Shown here: positions 8,128-16,891 of the stretch, piece by piece
Layout of the letters: every line of letters starts with the position of its first letter
Numbering within the stretch: position 1 is the first letter of the stretch
DNA from: Polyangiaceae bacterium
GTDB lineage: Bacteria; Myxococcota_A; Polyangia; Polyangiales; Polyangiaceae
Reading direction: 5' to 3'
NCBI GenBank assembly: GCA_016933275.1
Contig: JAFGBI010000307.1
Location: 1-52,889, forward strand
DNA length: 52,889 nt
Notes under the pieces: model-generated
What the model saw: the letters and a program-made list of their open reading frames with translations, nothing else
Databases searched by the model: none
What the model was told of the DNA's origin: nothing
Position numbers and translations under genes: made by a program

Positions 8128-10190
8128 TGATCCGCTTCCACCCCGGCGCGGTGCTGTCGTTCCTAGTCGCCTCGTTGCTGCCGAACTGGGCGAGCGGCGA
8201 GGAGAAGGATCCCCGATCCCACTTCACGACGCAGTGGTTCGGCGTGTCCCGCGCGGAACAGATGCTCGCTCGCGGCAGCGAGGCAACCACGCTGCGGGGC
8301 ATCGAGCGATTGGGCTCGATGGGGACGCCTCGCGCGCTCGCCGCGCTCGCCGCCCTCGTCACCGATGGGGGCCCCTGGGGAGCGCGCGGTCGCCTGGCTA
8401 CCGTGCGCGCCCTCGCCCCTCACGTCAGGGATCCGATCGCGCTCCGTGCCCTGGTGCGTCTCATGGTGGCGGACGGTGGGGGGAGTCCCGACGATCAGCT
8501 CGCGCCATGGGCTCGCGCGAGCGCCGCGATGGCCCTGGCCAAGGGGGATCGGCCCGCCGCCTGGGATGCACTGCGGCAGGCGATTGGAACCGAAGGCCCG
8601 TTGGGGGAAGCAGCCGCTGCCGCCATCCTGGCGCACCCGCCGCGGGATGTCGCGGATCTCCTGGGAGGTCGGCGGCCAGATACGGTTGGGCTGGTCGATA
8701 CTCTGGGTGCGCTCGGCGACCAGCGAGCTTTCCTCGCCGTCCGCGCCGCGGTCACGGCCGGGCCGCCCGAGGTGCGCGCTCGGGCCGCGGTGGCCCTCAC
8801 TCGATTGGGGGCCTTCGAGACGATACCGCTCGCGCGGCATTGGCTCGCGCAGGAGACGAACCCAAGGTTCTGGCTCGCCGCTGCCGAGATCCTCTCGCTG
8901 GCCCACGCCGTGGACGCGCCCGCAGCCATCGCCCAGCTCGCTGACGACGAAGCCGCGGGTGCCGCCTGGCTCGCCCTTGCCCGCTCGTCGCCGCACCCCC
9001 AGCACGCTCCCCGCATCGTCGCCGCGCTTTCCCAGGCGACCGGGGAGGAGCGTGCCAGCCTGTTCGCCACGCTCGGTCGGTGTGGAGGGGAGGTCGCGAT
9101 CACGGCGTTGGCAGCCGCCCTTCGCGTCCCCGATGACGCTGGCGCTGCTGCCTACGCTTTGGCGCTCTCTGCTGGAGAAGGCGCCGAGGAGGTGCTGGTC
9201 GCGGCGCTGAGCGAGCCCGCGACCCAGCGCCTGGCCGCGCGCGCCGCCGTGGTCCGAACCGGGGCGTTTGGTCGGATGCATGGTCCCCTCGCTCGGGTCC
9301 TCGAAGAGCTTCTGGCGGGTTCGAATCCCGCGGATCGCGCGGTCGCTGCATGGGGCCTAGCCGCGTTGGACGTTCGCCGCGGCGCCGAGCTCCTCCGGGC
9401 CGAGGACCCGGTCGTGGTCACGGCGGCTGCGCGGGCGGCCCTGGTACCGGAGCTGGCGCTGGTCGCTGCGGAGCGGCTCGAACAGGAACGGAATCCTCAG
9501 CTACGAACGGCCCTGGCGATCTCCCTGGCGATGCGGGACGGGCGCGCGCGGGTCTCCACTGCCTCGCTGGTGGGGCTGGTCACCGCGGGTGGAGCGGCCG
9601 CTCCCCTCGCCGTTCGGGCGCTCACGGCCCGGGGTGACCCGAATGCTCGCGCCCAGGTCGAGCGCCTCCTCGAGAGCGATGTGATCGAGATCCGTGCCCA
9701 CGCCGCCCTCGGCCTGGGCGACTCTCCTCTTCCCAGCGCAATGGGTCGGTTGGAGAGCGCGTACCGATTCGAACCGGATGCCGGCGTTCGGTACGCTCTG
9801 GTCGTCGCGCTCGGCCGGCGCCCCGAGGCAGCGCGCGCCCGCCCACTCCGGTTGGCCGCGGACCTGGACGTCGACGAGAGGGTGCGAGTGGCCGCGCGGG
9901 CAGCGCTCGCTGGCCAAGGGTCGTCACTGGAACCTGCGGGTCGGGGTTCGCTGTGGGCCAGAGTCGGCGATTCGACCGGCGGCCCTACGACAGCGGTGGC
10001 TCTGTCGGTGAGGCTCCCCAATGGATTGGCCCTGCCTGCGCTCCCCGATCCGGACGGTTTCGTCACCCTCGTGGGCCTGCCCCCCGGAGCGGTGCGGCTT
10101 CGGCTTGCGGAGCTTCCGCGGTCCGACAATCCTGGGACCCGGGATGCCTACCAAGGACCGCGCCCCCCGGACCCGCGCCCCCAACCCTGA
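8124..10190 (+). CDS. Secreted HEAT-repeat protein
   Basis: A 688-residue protein. The start at 8124 overlaps the upstream stop (ATGA) and gives a clear signal peptide (residues ~1-27, ending ASG). An earlier in-frame start would lie inside the previous gene. Nearly the whole mature part is Ala/Leu/Arg-rich helical repeats of 30-35 residues (for example ALAALAALVTDGG and EIRAHAALGLGD), the HEAT or PBS-lyase-HEAT type used as a protein-binding scaffold. A short C-terminal segment ends with Pro/Arg-rich sequence that overlaps xseB by 47 bp. Tight coupling to the TSP3 protein suggests the two work together in the envelope; the partner and role are unknown. Confidence 0.82.
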   Translation: MMIRFHPGAVLSFLVASLLPNWASGEEKDPRSHFTTQWFGVSRAEQMLARGSEATTLRGIERLGSMGTPRALAALAALVTDGGPWGARGRLATVRALAPHVRDPIALRALVRLMVADGGGSPDDQLAPWARASAAMALAKGDRPAAWDALRQAIGTEGPLGEAAAAAILAHPPRDVADLLGGRRPDTVGLVDTLGALGDQRAFLAVRAAVTAGPPEVRARAAVALTRLGAFETIPLARHWLAQETNPRFWLAAAEILSLAHAVDAPAAIAQLADDEAAGAAWLALARSSPHPQHAPRIVAALSQATGEERASLFATLGRCGGEVAITALAAALRVPDDAGAAAYALALSAGEGAEEVLVAALSEPATQRLAARAAVVRTGAFGRMHGPLARVLEELLAGSNPADRAVAAWGLAALDVRRGAELLRAEDPVVVTAAARAALVPELALVAAERLEQERNPQLRTALAISLAMRDGRARVSTASLVGLVTAGGAAAPLAVRALTARGDPNARAQVERLLESDVIEIRAHAALGLGDSPLPSAMGRLESAYRFEPDAGVRYALVVALGRRPEAARARPLRLAADLDVDERVRVAARAALAGQGSSLEPAGRGSLWARVGDSTGGPTTAVALSVRLPNGLALPALPDPDGFVTLVGLPPGAVRLRLAELPRSDNPGTRDAYQGPRPPDPRPQP

Positions 10191-10422
10191 GCGTTCCCCG
10201 TCCTTCGAAGACGAGGTGCGAGAGCTCGGGACCATCGTCGAGCGGCTGGAGAACGGTGACCTGCCACTCGAGGACTCGCTCGCCCTCTTCGAGCGCGGAG
10301 TCGCCCTCGCCCGAAATGCGCAGTCACGGCTCGATGCGGCCGAGAAGCGCGTGGAAGAGCTGCTGGGTTTCGACGAGGTCGGCAATCCCGTCACCCATGA
10401 GGTCTCGGAGGAGCAAGGTTGA
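10144..10422 (+). CDS. xseB: Exodeoxyribonuclease VII small subunit
   Basis: A 92-residue protein. The core SFEDEVRELGTIVERLENGDLPLEDSLALFERGVALAR...AEKRVEELL is the diagnostic XseB helical hairpin. It pairs with XseA to degrade single-stranded DNA to short oligonucleotides. The ATG at 10144 lies inside the 3' end of the HEAT gene in another frame, so the two genes overlap by 47 bp. A start further upstream would add unrelated sequence. No xseA is in this window. The stop overlaps the next start. Confidence 0.93.
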   Translation: MPTKDRAPRTRAPNPERSPSFEDEVRELGTIVERLENGDLPLEDSLALFERGVALARNAQSRLDAAEKRVEELLGFDEVGNPVTHEVSEEQG

Positions 10423-11198
10423 GCGATCCACGAGGCATCGACCCCGACTCCACGCCCGCGGTGCGCGTCGTGCACACAGCGGCGGCGGTCGTCGTCGGCA
10501 ACGAGATCCTCAGCGGGAAGGTCCGCGACACCAACGTCGTGGAGCTCGCACGCACGCTGCGTGGCCTGGGCATTCGCTTCTCTCGCGTGGTGGTGGTGGC
10601 TGACGACTGCGCGGAAATCGCCGCGGAGATTGCGGCCCTGCGCGCGAGCCACGACGTCGTGTTCACCTCGGGTGGGGTGGGTCCGACGCACGACGACCTT
10701 ACGATTGCCGCCGCCGCCGCTGCCTTCGGGGTCGAGATCGTCATCTCCGAGGCCATGGCCGACATCCTGCGGGCTCACTATGGCGCACGCTGTCGGGACG
10801 AGCACCTGCGCATGGCTCGGGTACCCGCCGGCGCGTGGCTCGCCCGCGTACCCGACAGCCAGTGGCCCGCCATCGTGATGCGTGATGTCTGGTTGCTTCC
10901 AGGTGTTCCCGAGGTCTTTCGCGCCAAGCTCGAGGTCATTCGGGCGTGGCTTCGCGGTCCAGCACCGTTTTTTACGCGAGCGGTCTACCTCGCGACCGAG
11001 GAATCCGAAGTCGTTTCCGTCATCGATACGGTTGCGGCAGCCCATCCTCAGGTGGAGGTCGGCTCCTACCCGAGATGGGAACCCTCGGACCACCGCACCA
11101 AGATCACCTTCGATGCACGTGAGTCGCTGCTCGTCGAAGCGGCCTGTGCCGATCTCCTCGCTCGGCTGCCCGCCGGAGAGCCGGTCCGGGTGGAGTGA
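10419..11198 (+). CDS. cinA: CinA-like competence/damage-inducible protein (MoCF domain only)
   Basis: A 259-residue protein with a molybdopterin-binding (MoCF) fold: AAAVVVGNEILSGKVRDTN at the front and VVFTSGGVGPTHDDLTI in the middle, both typical of the CinA N-terminal domain. Full CinA proteins carry a further C-terminal nicotinamide-nucleotide amidase domain, which is absent. Short versions are usually annotated as competence/damage-inducible protein A or as FAD/ADP-ribose pyrophosphatase-like. The start is TTG at 10419, overlapping the xseB stop; GGAGCAAGG lies just upstream. It is translationally coupled to xseB. Confidence 0.88.
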   Translation: MSDPRGIDPDSTPAVRVVHTAAAVVVGNEILSGKVRDTNVVELARTLRGLGIRFSRVVVVADDCAEIAAEIAALRASHDVVFTSGGVGPTHDDLTIAAAAAAFGVEIVISEAMADILRAHYGARCRDEHLRMARVPAGAWLARVPDSQWPAIVMRDVWLLPGVPEVFRAKLEVIRAWLRGPAPFFTRAVYLATEESEVVSVIDTVAAAHPQVEVGSYPRWEPSDHRTKITFDARESLLVEAACADLLARLPAGEPVRVE

Positions 11199-11337
11199 GC
11201 CGCCGCCGCTGGCGCCCCTGGCGGCCGTCAGCCGGTCGGTGACGGGACCCGCCAGCCTGCGCGGAGCACCGAGGGGGAGGCTCCCGTGGCTCGCAGCCCG
11301 AGGAATACGGCACGCATCGTGCAACGTCCCCCCTCCG

Positions 11338-12081
11338 ATGACTCTTCCGGTCCCCCTCCTGCGCGGCGACGAACCCGTTCACCCTGCTGCAGTGGTTTCG
11401 CCGGGCCACGCCCGACGGCGTGGCGTTGCCGCCAGCTTCGGGGCCGAGGATCTCGACACCACCGGAGTCGGCGATCCGGTGCGGCTAGTGCTCGAGGTGA
11501 TGACGGACGGTCGGGTTCGCAGCGGAGCGGCCGTGCGAGTGGAGGATCTCCTCGACGCGGCGGGGGGCGTCGGCGGGCTCCTCCGCGCAGACACCGCCAC
11601 CCTCGTCGCCGTCGGCTTCACTCCTCGTGCTGCGCGACGCCTGGTCGCCGCCGTCGAGCTCGGCCGCCGCGCGCTTCAAGCGAGCGTTGCGGCCGAGATC
11701 GTTGGCTCGTACGACGCCGTCGTGCGATGGGCTCGCCCCCGTATCGCGCACCTCGACCACGAGGAAGTCTGGGTGCTGCTGCTCGATGGACGGAATCGGC
11801 TGCGGACGGCCGCGCGAGTGGCTCAGGGCGGTCTCCATGCCTGTGCACTGACGCCAGCCGACGTCCTGCGTCCGGCCATCCGTGGTGCCGCCAGCGCGCT
11901 CGTGCTCGTCCACAACCATCCGAGCGGCGATCCGGAACCGAGCGGTGAGGACGTCGCGATGACGCGCGCCGTGGCGGCCGCTTGCGAGGTCGTTGCCGTG
12001 CCCCTGCTCGACCACGTCATCGTGGCGCGCGACGGGGCAGCCTCTCTCTTCGGTCGGGGCCTCGTTCCACGGGTGCGGTGA
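11338..12081 (+). CDS. radC: RadC-family JAB-domain protein
   Basis: About 247 residues. The C-terminal half has the RadC/JAMM metal-site motif HNHPSGDPEPSGED, followed by DHVIVARDGAASLFGRGL, as in RadC/DUF2466 proteins. The middle has a helix-hairpin-helix-like stretch (TLVAVGFTPRAARRLVAAVELGRR). RadC was once thought to act in DNA repair, but its function is not settled; a metalloprotease or nuclease-associated role has been proposed. The usual N-terminal start with PRERL is missing or diverged, so the exact start is uncertain: ATG 11338 is used, but a GTG upstream is possible. It follows cinA by 139 bp. Confidence 0.85.
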   Translation: MTLPVPLLRGDEPVHPAAVVSPGHARRRGVAASFGAEDLDTTGVGDPVRLVLEVMTDGRVRSGAAVRVEDLLDAAGGVGGLLRADTATLVAVGFTPRAARRLVAAVELGRRALQASVAAEIVGSYDAVVRWARPRIAHLDHEEVWVLLLDGRNRLRTAARVAQGGLHACALTPADVLRPAIRGAASALVLVHNHPSGDPEPSGEDVAMTRAVAAACEVVAVPLLDHVIVARDGAASLFGRGLVPRVR

Positions 12082-12213
12082 GCCCGCACCAGCCAGACCG
12101 CTCGGCGGCGAGTCTCGCCGTAGAGGGCAGGACCCCCCTTCTTGTCCCACCGACGGGCCGGTTGACTCGAAGGGGTTCACCCGTCGCCCATGGTCGGCCT
12201 GCATGGGGTCGAG

Positions 12214-12219
12214 TATCGT
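12214..12219 (+). promoter_or_regulatory. -10 box close to the PP2C start
   Basis: TATCGT, then seven bases, then the ATG at 12227. This fits the TANNNT-plus-short-gap pattern seen at other genes here and supports 12227 as the start rather than 12203. Confidence 0.35.
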
Positions 12220-12226
12220 GGACGAA

Positions 12227-13573
12227 ATGGGTGTGCTTGAGCTCCACTACTCCGCCAAGACGGACGTTGGTCGCCAACGGGACCACAACGAGGACAATTT
12301 CCTCGTCGACAAGAAGCTGTCGCTGTTCCTGGTCTGCGATGGCATGGGCGGGCACGCCGCTGGCGAGGTGGCGAGCGCGTTGGCCGTACGGGTCATCCAC
12401 GAGGAGATCAAACGCGAACAGGACCTGTTTCAGGACTACGTGGCGGCGAAGACCGGTGTGGACCGTGTGACGAAGCGGGACATCACCAACATGCTCGAGT
12501 TCGCGGTCAATCGAGCCTCGGCACGGGTCCACGCCGAAGCGGTGAGGGACCCAACGAAGCGAGGAATGGGGACCACCCTCGTGCTCCTGCTCATCCTCGG
12601 GCAGCAGGCCTTCATCACCTACTGCGGCGACAGCCGGGTCTACCTCCTGCGAAATAGTGTGCTCGAGCAGCTGACCCAGGACCACACCGTCTACAACGAG
12701 CTCATCCGGCGCAAGAAGCTCTCCCGAGAACGGATCGAGGAGATCGCGCCGAAGAACGCGATTACCCGGGCCGTCGGCGTGTTCGACCACGCCGAACCCG
12801 AGTCGCTCGTCATCGACGTCATCAGTGGTGACCGCTTCCTGCTCTGCTCGGACGGATTGAGCGGCTACTTCGAGGATCAGCTCGAACGTCTCGGCACGCT
12901 CCTTTCGGAGCCGGCCGAGGAGCATGTCGTCGAAAGCCTGGTCGAGGCCGCCAATGAAGCCGGCGGCAAAGACAACATCACGACGATCGTGGTCACGGTC
13001 GGTGACGCCGCCGCTCGAGACGAGACACGAGCGCGTCGGATCCAGCTTCAACGCGACATTCTCGCCCGAATGCCGCTCTTCCGTCCGCTCAACGACCTGG
13101 AAATCCTGCGTCTTCTTCAGGTCACCGACATTCGGTCCTTCAAGGACGGCGAGGTGGTGATCCAGGAGGGCGAGAAGGGCGAGGACCTGTTCATCGTGCT
13201 CGCTGGCGAGGTGAAGGTCCGCAAGGGCGAGACCGATCTCGCCCGCCTCAAACCGGGCGAACATTTCGGGGAGATGGCGCTCATCCGCAGCCAGCCTCGC
13301 TCCGCGACGGTGGTGAGCAATGGCGATAGCGAGCTCATCGTGCTGAGCCGCTCGGAGTTCTTCGAGATCCTCCGCAAGGAACACCAGCTCGCGGTCAAGC
13401 TCCTCTGGCAGTTCACAGGCGTGCTGGCCGAGCGCCTTGCCCAGACCAATCGCGAGCTCGGTCACGCCCGAGAGGAGCTTGCCGCCGAGGACATCACGGC
13501 GGAAATGTTCGAGGAGGATGATGACGACAACCGCAAGACACTCGTCGCCCCCTCCATCGCACCGACGAAATAG
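12227..13573 (+). CDS. PP2C Ser/Thr phosphatase fused to a cyclic-nucleotide-binding domain
   Basis: A 448-residue cytosolic protein. Residues ~1-255 form a complete bacterial PP2C phosphatase: RDHNEDNF, LVCDGMGGHAAGE, GMGTTLV, YCGDSRVYLL, LCSDGL and KDNITTIVV are all present, including the metal-binding aspartates. Residues ~275-405 form a CAP/CNB domain with the phosphate-binding cassette FGEMALIRSQPRSATV, including the Glu and Arg that usually contact the cyclic nucleotide. The tail is acidic. The fusion implies that dephosphorylation of Ser/Thr-kinase targets is controlled by cAMP, cGMP or a related ligand. Myxobacteria have many such kinases, but none is adjacent. An upstream in-frame start at 12203 is the alternative. 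Confidence 0.93.
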   Translation: MGVLELHYSAKTDVGRQRDHNEDNFLVDKKLSLFLVCDGMGGHAAGEVASALAVRVIHEEIKREQDLFQDYVAAKTGVDRVTKRDITNMLEFAVNRASARVHAEAVRDPTKRGMGTTLVLLLILGQQAFITYCGDSRVYLLRNSVLEQLTQDHTVYNELIRRKKLSRERIEEIAPKNAITRAVGVFDHAEPESLVIDVISGDRFLLCSDGLSGYFEDQLERLGTLLSEPAEEHVVESLVEAANEAGGKDNITTIVVTVGDAAARDETRARRIQLQRDILARMPLFRPLNDLEILRLLQVTDIRSFKDGEVVIQEGEKGEDLFIVLAGEVKVRKGETDLARLKPGEHFGEMALIRSQPRSATVVSNGDSELIVLSRSEFFEILRKEHQLAVKLLWQFTGVLAERLAQTNRELGHAREELAAEDITAEMFEEDDDDNRKTLVAPSIAPTK

Positions 13574-13708
13574 CGGCGAGTCCGATCGCCGATCCTGCCA
13601 CGCCCCAGCGCCTGGCCAGCGAGAGGCCGGCTCACCAACGGACGAGCCTCAACGCCCATACGGCCAAAGGGCCGAAGGCTTGGCGTTGCCTGTCGGCCAC
13701 TTGGTCCG

Positions 13709-13738
13709 TTGACAGTTTCGCCCCGGCGCCGGTAGCGT
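13709..13738 (+). promoter_or_regulatory. Sigma70-type promoter for the barrel gene at 13761
   Basis: A perfect -35 hexamer TTGACA at 13709-13714, an 18-bp spacer, and TAGCGT at 13733-13738. The predicted start site is around 13745, giving a leader of about 15 bases that includes AAGGCGGCGAGA before the ATG. Confidence 0.6.
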
Positions 13739-13760
13739 CGCACCGCACAAGGCGGCGAGA

Positions 13761-15371
13761 ATGGGCCGGAAACGGGCGATAGGCTGGGCAGGCTGGCGGT
13801 GGGGAGGGGGTTTGGCGCCCGCCATGCTCACGCTGGCACTCACGCCACCTGCGCATGCGGACGAGCCCATCCGGGCCGGCGAACCCCGTGTCCTCAGCGA
13901 GCCCGCCGAGCTCATGCAGGTCATCGACGCGTTCGACACGGGAGACGTCTTCGATGTCTCGCTCTCGCTCGGATTCCAGCAATCCTCGAAGACCGCCAGG
14001 ATCCGCCGCGAGACGTTCATCGCCCAACCCGGACTGACGACAGGCGATTTCACCAGTGACAGGCTTGATGTCGCCAAATACGCCGAACGGACGAGCCGCC
14101 TCCTTACTCGGCTCGACCTTGGCGTCTACCGCGATATCGCGGTCTACGCGCGGATGCCCATCATTCTCGCGAACAAGCGTGAGCTAAAGACGATCGAGGG
14201 AGGCGAGGACAGTCAGGAACTGACGCTCCGCGGCGAGCCTGGGGAACAACTCTTCGGCCTGCCCTTCCAGTCGCCGACCCGTAGCGGCATCGAGTATCTC
14301 GCGTTCGGACTCGAGTTCGCGCTGATGAACCAAGCGCGCAACCGGGTGCGTCCGACGTGGATCGGTGGCATCGAGGCGCGCCTCAACGTTTCCGAACCGA
14401 TGCACGCCTGCAACGCGTCCCCGGATGCTCTCAACCAGACCGACTCCCCGAATCAGGTCAAGTGCGCGCGGCCGTCGGACTACAACCGCAACGGTGTGGA
14501 TGGTGATGCGGTCGGACCGGACGGAGTGAACCTCGAAGGGTTGTTCACGTCGAACCCGGAAGCCGGTGTCAGCCGGGGGGTGACGGGCCTCCAGGTCTAT
14601 AGCCTGGTCAGCAAACGCGTGAAGTACGTGGAGCCCTACGGTGGTTTCCGTGCCCTCTTCGAGTTCCCAACGGAGAAGAGCGATTTCGGTCTGACCGACT
14701 TCGAAGGGTCGCTCGTCAACCACCCCCCGCTCCGGGGCCACTTCATTGCTGGCATGGCCGTCATTCCTTGGGAGATCCGCGAGCGGTACCAGCGATTGAC
14801 GTTCGACGTACGTTTCGTGGGGACCTACGTCTCGGAGGGGAGAGACTACTCGGAGCTGTTCGACGCGCTCGGTTCGAGCGATGCCCGCAGCCTGCGGCGT
14901 CCGCTCTACTCGGGGTATCAGCGCAACCCCGACTTCATCGACCCTGACGCTCGAGACTACCCCGACGACCCCACCGTGAGCCAGCAGACGGCCTCGGTCG
15001 TCGACCCCGACTCGAAGCGAGTCTACTTCACGGGAATCACCGACGTACAGCAGCACGCCGAGTTCAGCCTGAGCGGACAGCTCACCTGGCAGGCCGGGGA
15101 ATTCGTCAAGTTCAACCTTGGCCTCGGGTACCAGTACGTGCAGCCGCATTTTCTCACCTTCGACGCGGCCTGTAACCCGGACTTCTCCGGTGACCTTTAT
15201 GGGTCGGGTCCTTGTCGCGTCAGCAGCACCGGTGACCTCGGCGGGACGCTCTCCGCGACCGGGATCCCCAATCCGAACTATCGGCGTTCCCTCAACTCGC
15301 CGGGGTATCGCTTCAAGGCCGACAACGCGAACCTGGTCGACGGCTGGATCAACGTCAGCGTGATGTTCTGA
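13761..15371 (+). CDS. Putative outer-membrane beta-barrel protein
   Basis: A 536-residue protein. The basic N-terminus and hydrophobic stretch (about residues 1-33, ending AHADEP) form a signal peptide. The mature part alternates hydrophobic and polar residues, is rich in Tyr, Phe and Gly, and ends in VSVMF, a C-terminal phenylalanine as used by the BAM machinery to recognise outer-membrane barrels. Segments such as GGFRALFEFPT and FVKFNLGLGYQYVQPHF look like barrel strands. Two cysteine pairs lie in probable loops. No named family is recognised. It has its own strong promoter and is not tightly coupled to neighbours. Confidence 0.75.
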   Translation: MGRKRAIGWAGWRWGGGLAPAMLTLALTPPAHADEPIRAGEPRVLSEPAELMQVIDAFDTGDVFDVSLSLGFQQSSKTARIRRETFIAQPGLTTGDFTSDRLDVAKYAERTSRLLTRLDLGVYRDIAVYARMPIILANKRELKTIEGGEDSQELTLRGEPGEQLFGLPFQSPTRSGIEYLAFGLEFALMNQARNRVRPTWIGGIEARLNVSEPMHACNASPDALNQTDSPNQVKCARPSDYNRNGVDGDAVGPDGVNLEGLFTSNPEAGVSRGVTGLQVYSLVSKRVKYVEPYGGFRALFEFPTEKSDFGLTDFEGSLVNHPPLRGHFIAGMAVIPWEIRERYQRLTFDVRFVGTYVSEGRDYSELFDALGSSDARSLRRPLYSGYQRNPDFIDPDARDYPDDPTVSQQTASVVDPDSKRVYFTGITDVQQHAEFSLSGQLTWQAGEFVKFNLGLGYQYVQPHFLTFDAACNPDFSGDLYGSGPCRVSSTGDLGGTLSATGIPNPNYRRSLNSPGYRFKADNANLVDGWINVSVMF

Positions 15372-15512
15372 TCCGCCGCCCTGGCGTCGCGCGACCGGAG
15401 GGGTCCCGCCCATTCCGTCCCGGGTGGGCTCGACCCGAGCCCGACGGGACGAGGGCGCAGCCGAGGGACTCGGCCAAGCATCCTGCGAGGTGAAAGCCGA
15501 CCGTTTCCGCGA

Positions 15513-15518
15513 TAGGCT
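15513..15518 (+). promoter_or_regulatory. -10 box for a probable leaderless transcript
   Basis: TAGGCT, then exactly six bases, then the ATG at 15525. A possible -35 box, GTGAAA at 15490-15495, is 17 bp upstream. No Shine-Dalgarno sequence is seen. Confidence 0.45.
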
Positions 15519-15524
15519 CCGCGC

Positions 15525-16889
15525 ATGTCGCGACGCTGGGTGGCCCTGCTCGCCGTTGCACCGGTGCTCTGTGCTGGTTCGCCCGCAATCGCGGACGAAG
15601 CTCGCGCGGTGCTGCTGCCGACCACGGTCGTGACGGACCCATCCCCGATCGCGCGCCCGCGCCGCGACCCGGACCAAGATGCAGCCCGTTTGGGGGATGC
15701 TGCCCACGAGCTCGACCGCGTCCTCGAGGAGGCCGTCCAGGATCTCGGCCTCACCCTGGAGCTTGACGCCGCGTCGCGGAGCACCACCGGGACCGCGGAG
15801 GCAGATCTCGTATCGACGGTGAGGACCGCGTGGATCATCGCCCCCGAGGTGGCTCTCGAGCGGGGCGCGCTCGTCGTTCGGATCGCTGCCGTAGCTCCGG
15901 GATCCAAGGTGGTCCTCTCGCGACGGGAGCGAGTCGATCTTGACGCGCTCGAGGTGACCGCCATGCACCTCCTGCGTGATGTCGTCGATGCGGGGAACGG
16001 CCAACAGGCATCGCCGCCCGCGCCCTCACCCGTCCTCGCCCAACCTGCGGGGCGCACCCATTCGGCGGGGCGAACGATCCTCGCGCTCCACGGCACCGCG
16101 CTCGGCGGCTACGCTGGCTACTCTGTGCAGCGCGCGAGCGGCAGCAACGACGCGCGTCTCACCTACCCCTTGACCGCGCTCGGGGCGGGTATCGGCCTCG
16201 GGGCATCGATGATCGTCAGCGAGGAATGGGAGCTGGGCGTCGGTGATGCCTGGTACTTGGCGGCCGGCGGGTACTGGCCGGGTGCTGCGGGGCTCCTGCT
16301 GGCGCGCGGGTACGACGTTGAGCCGAGTGGTGATCGGTACCTCTATGGACTGATCGGCGCATCCGGGGGCATCTCCCTCGCCGCGGTGGGGTTGGCCTTC
16401 GGCCACATCGAAGGGGGCGGGGCAACGCTCGCGCACACGGGGGGAGCCTTCGGGACGGCTCTCGGCGGCCTCGTGCAAGCGGGGATCGCCGGCACGACGA
16501 GGGACCCGCTGTACCTGGGACTCGGCTACGGTGCGATCGCGGGCGCCGTCGTCGGGGGAGTGGCAGGCACGCAGTACCACGGATCCTCGACTCGCGTCCT
16601 GTTCATCGATCTCCTAGCGGGCTTGGGGGGCCTCGGGGGAGCGGCGCTTGGGAGCTCCCTGATGGTGGGTGACGAGCAGACCCCGGCCGAAACCCGCGGT
16701 TGGATCGCGTGCATCGCGGCGGGCACGGTGACTGGGGCTGCCGTTGGCATCTTCGCGACGAGGCCCCGTTCGCAGAGCGCGGGGGCCCCACCGACGACCA
16801 GCGTTCTGCCGTATGGCGGCGTCATTGCCGAAGGGACCTCGGTCGATGCCCCTCCGTTTCTCGGAGCTGGGATCCAGGGCATGTTCTGA
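15525..16889 (+). CDS. Hypothetical exported Gly-rich envelope protein
   Basis: A 454-residue protein with a signal peptide (residues ~1-24, ending AIADE). Residues ~25-150 resemble the small alpha/beta domain seen in myxobacterial proteins that summarise metal or stress parameters, but I cannot name it. Residues ~185-420 are a series of Gly/Ala-rich hydrophobic segments (GIGLGASMIV, GALVGG-like, LLAGLGGLGGAALGSSLM) that could be membrane helices or barrel strands. It ends GIQGMF, again with a terminal Phe, favouring an outer-membrane barrel. It is followed two bases later by the pseudouridine synthase start, so they may share a transcript. Confidence 0.6.
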   Translation: MSRRWVALLAVAPVLCAGSPAIADEARAVLLPTTVVTDPSPIARPRRDPDQDAARLGDAAHELDRVLEEAVQDLGLTLELDAASRSTTGTAEADLVSTVRTAWIIAPEVALERGALVVRIAAVAPGSKVVLSRRERVDLDALEVTAMHLLRDVVDAGNGQQASPPAPSPVLAQPAGRTHSAGRTILALHGTALGGYAGYSVQRASGSNDARLTYPLTALGAGIGLGASMIVSEEWELGVGDAWYLAAGGYWPGAAGLLLARGYDVEPSGDRYLYGLIGASGGISLAAVGLAFGHIEGGGATLAHTGGAFGTALGGLVQAGIAGTTRDPLYLGLGYGAIAGAVVGGVAGTQYHGSSTRVLFIDLLAGLGGLGGAALGSSLMVGDEQTPAETRGWIACIAAGTVTGAAVGIFATRPRSQSAGAPPTTSVLPYGGVIAEGTSVDAPPFLGAGIQGMF

Positions 16890-16891
16890 CG

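Noticed and set aside
9315..9340. A perfect tRNA T-arm-like sequence (GCGGG-TTCGAAT-CCCGC)
   Set aside because: It lies inside the HEAT gene in frame. No matching acceptor, D or anticodon stems are found upstream, and the reverse strand has the wrong loop.
12017..13465. A 482-codon minus-strand frame opposite the PP2C gene
   Set aside because: It is a mirror of a strongly supported gene in GC-rich DNA, with no recognisable domain.
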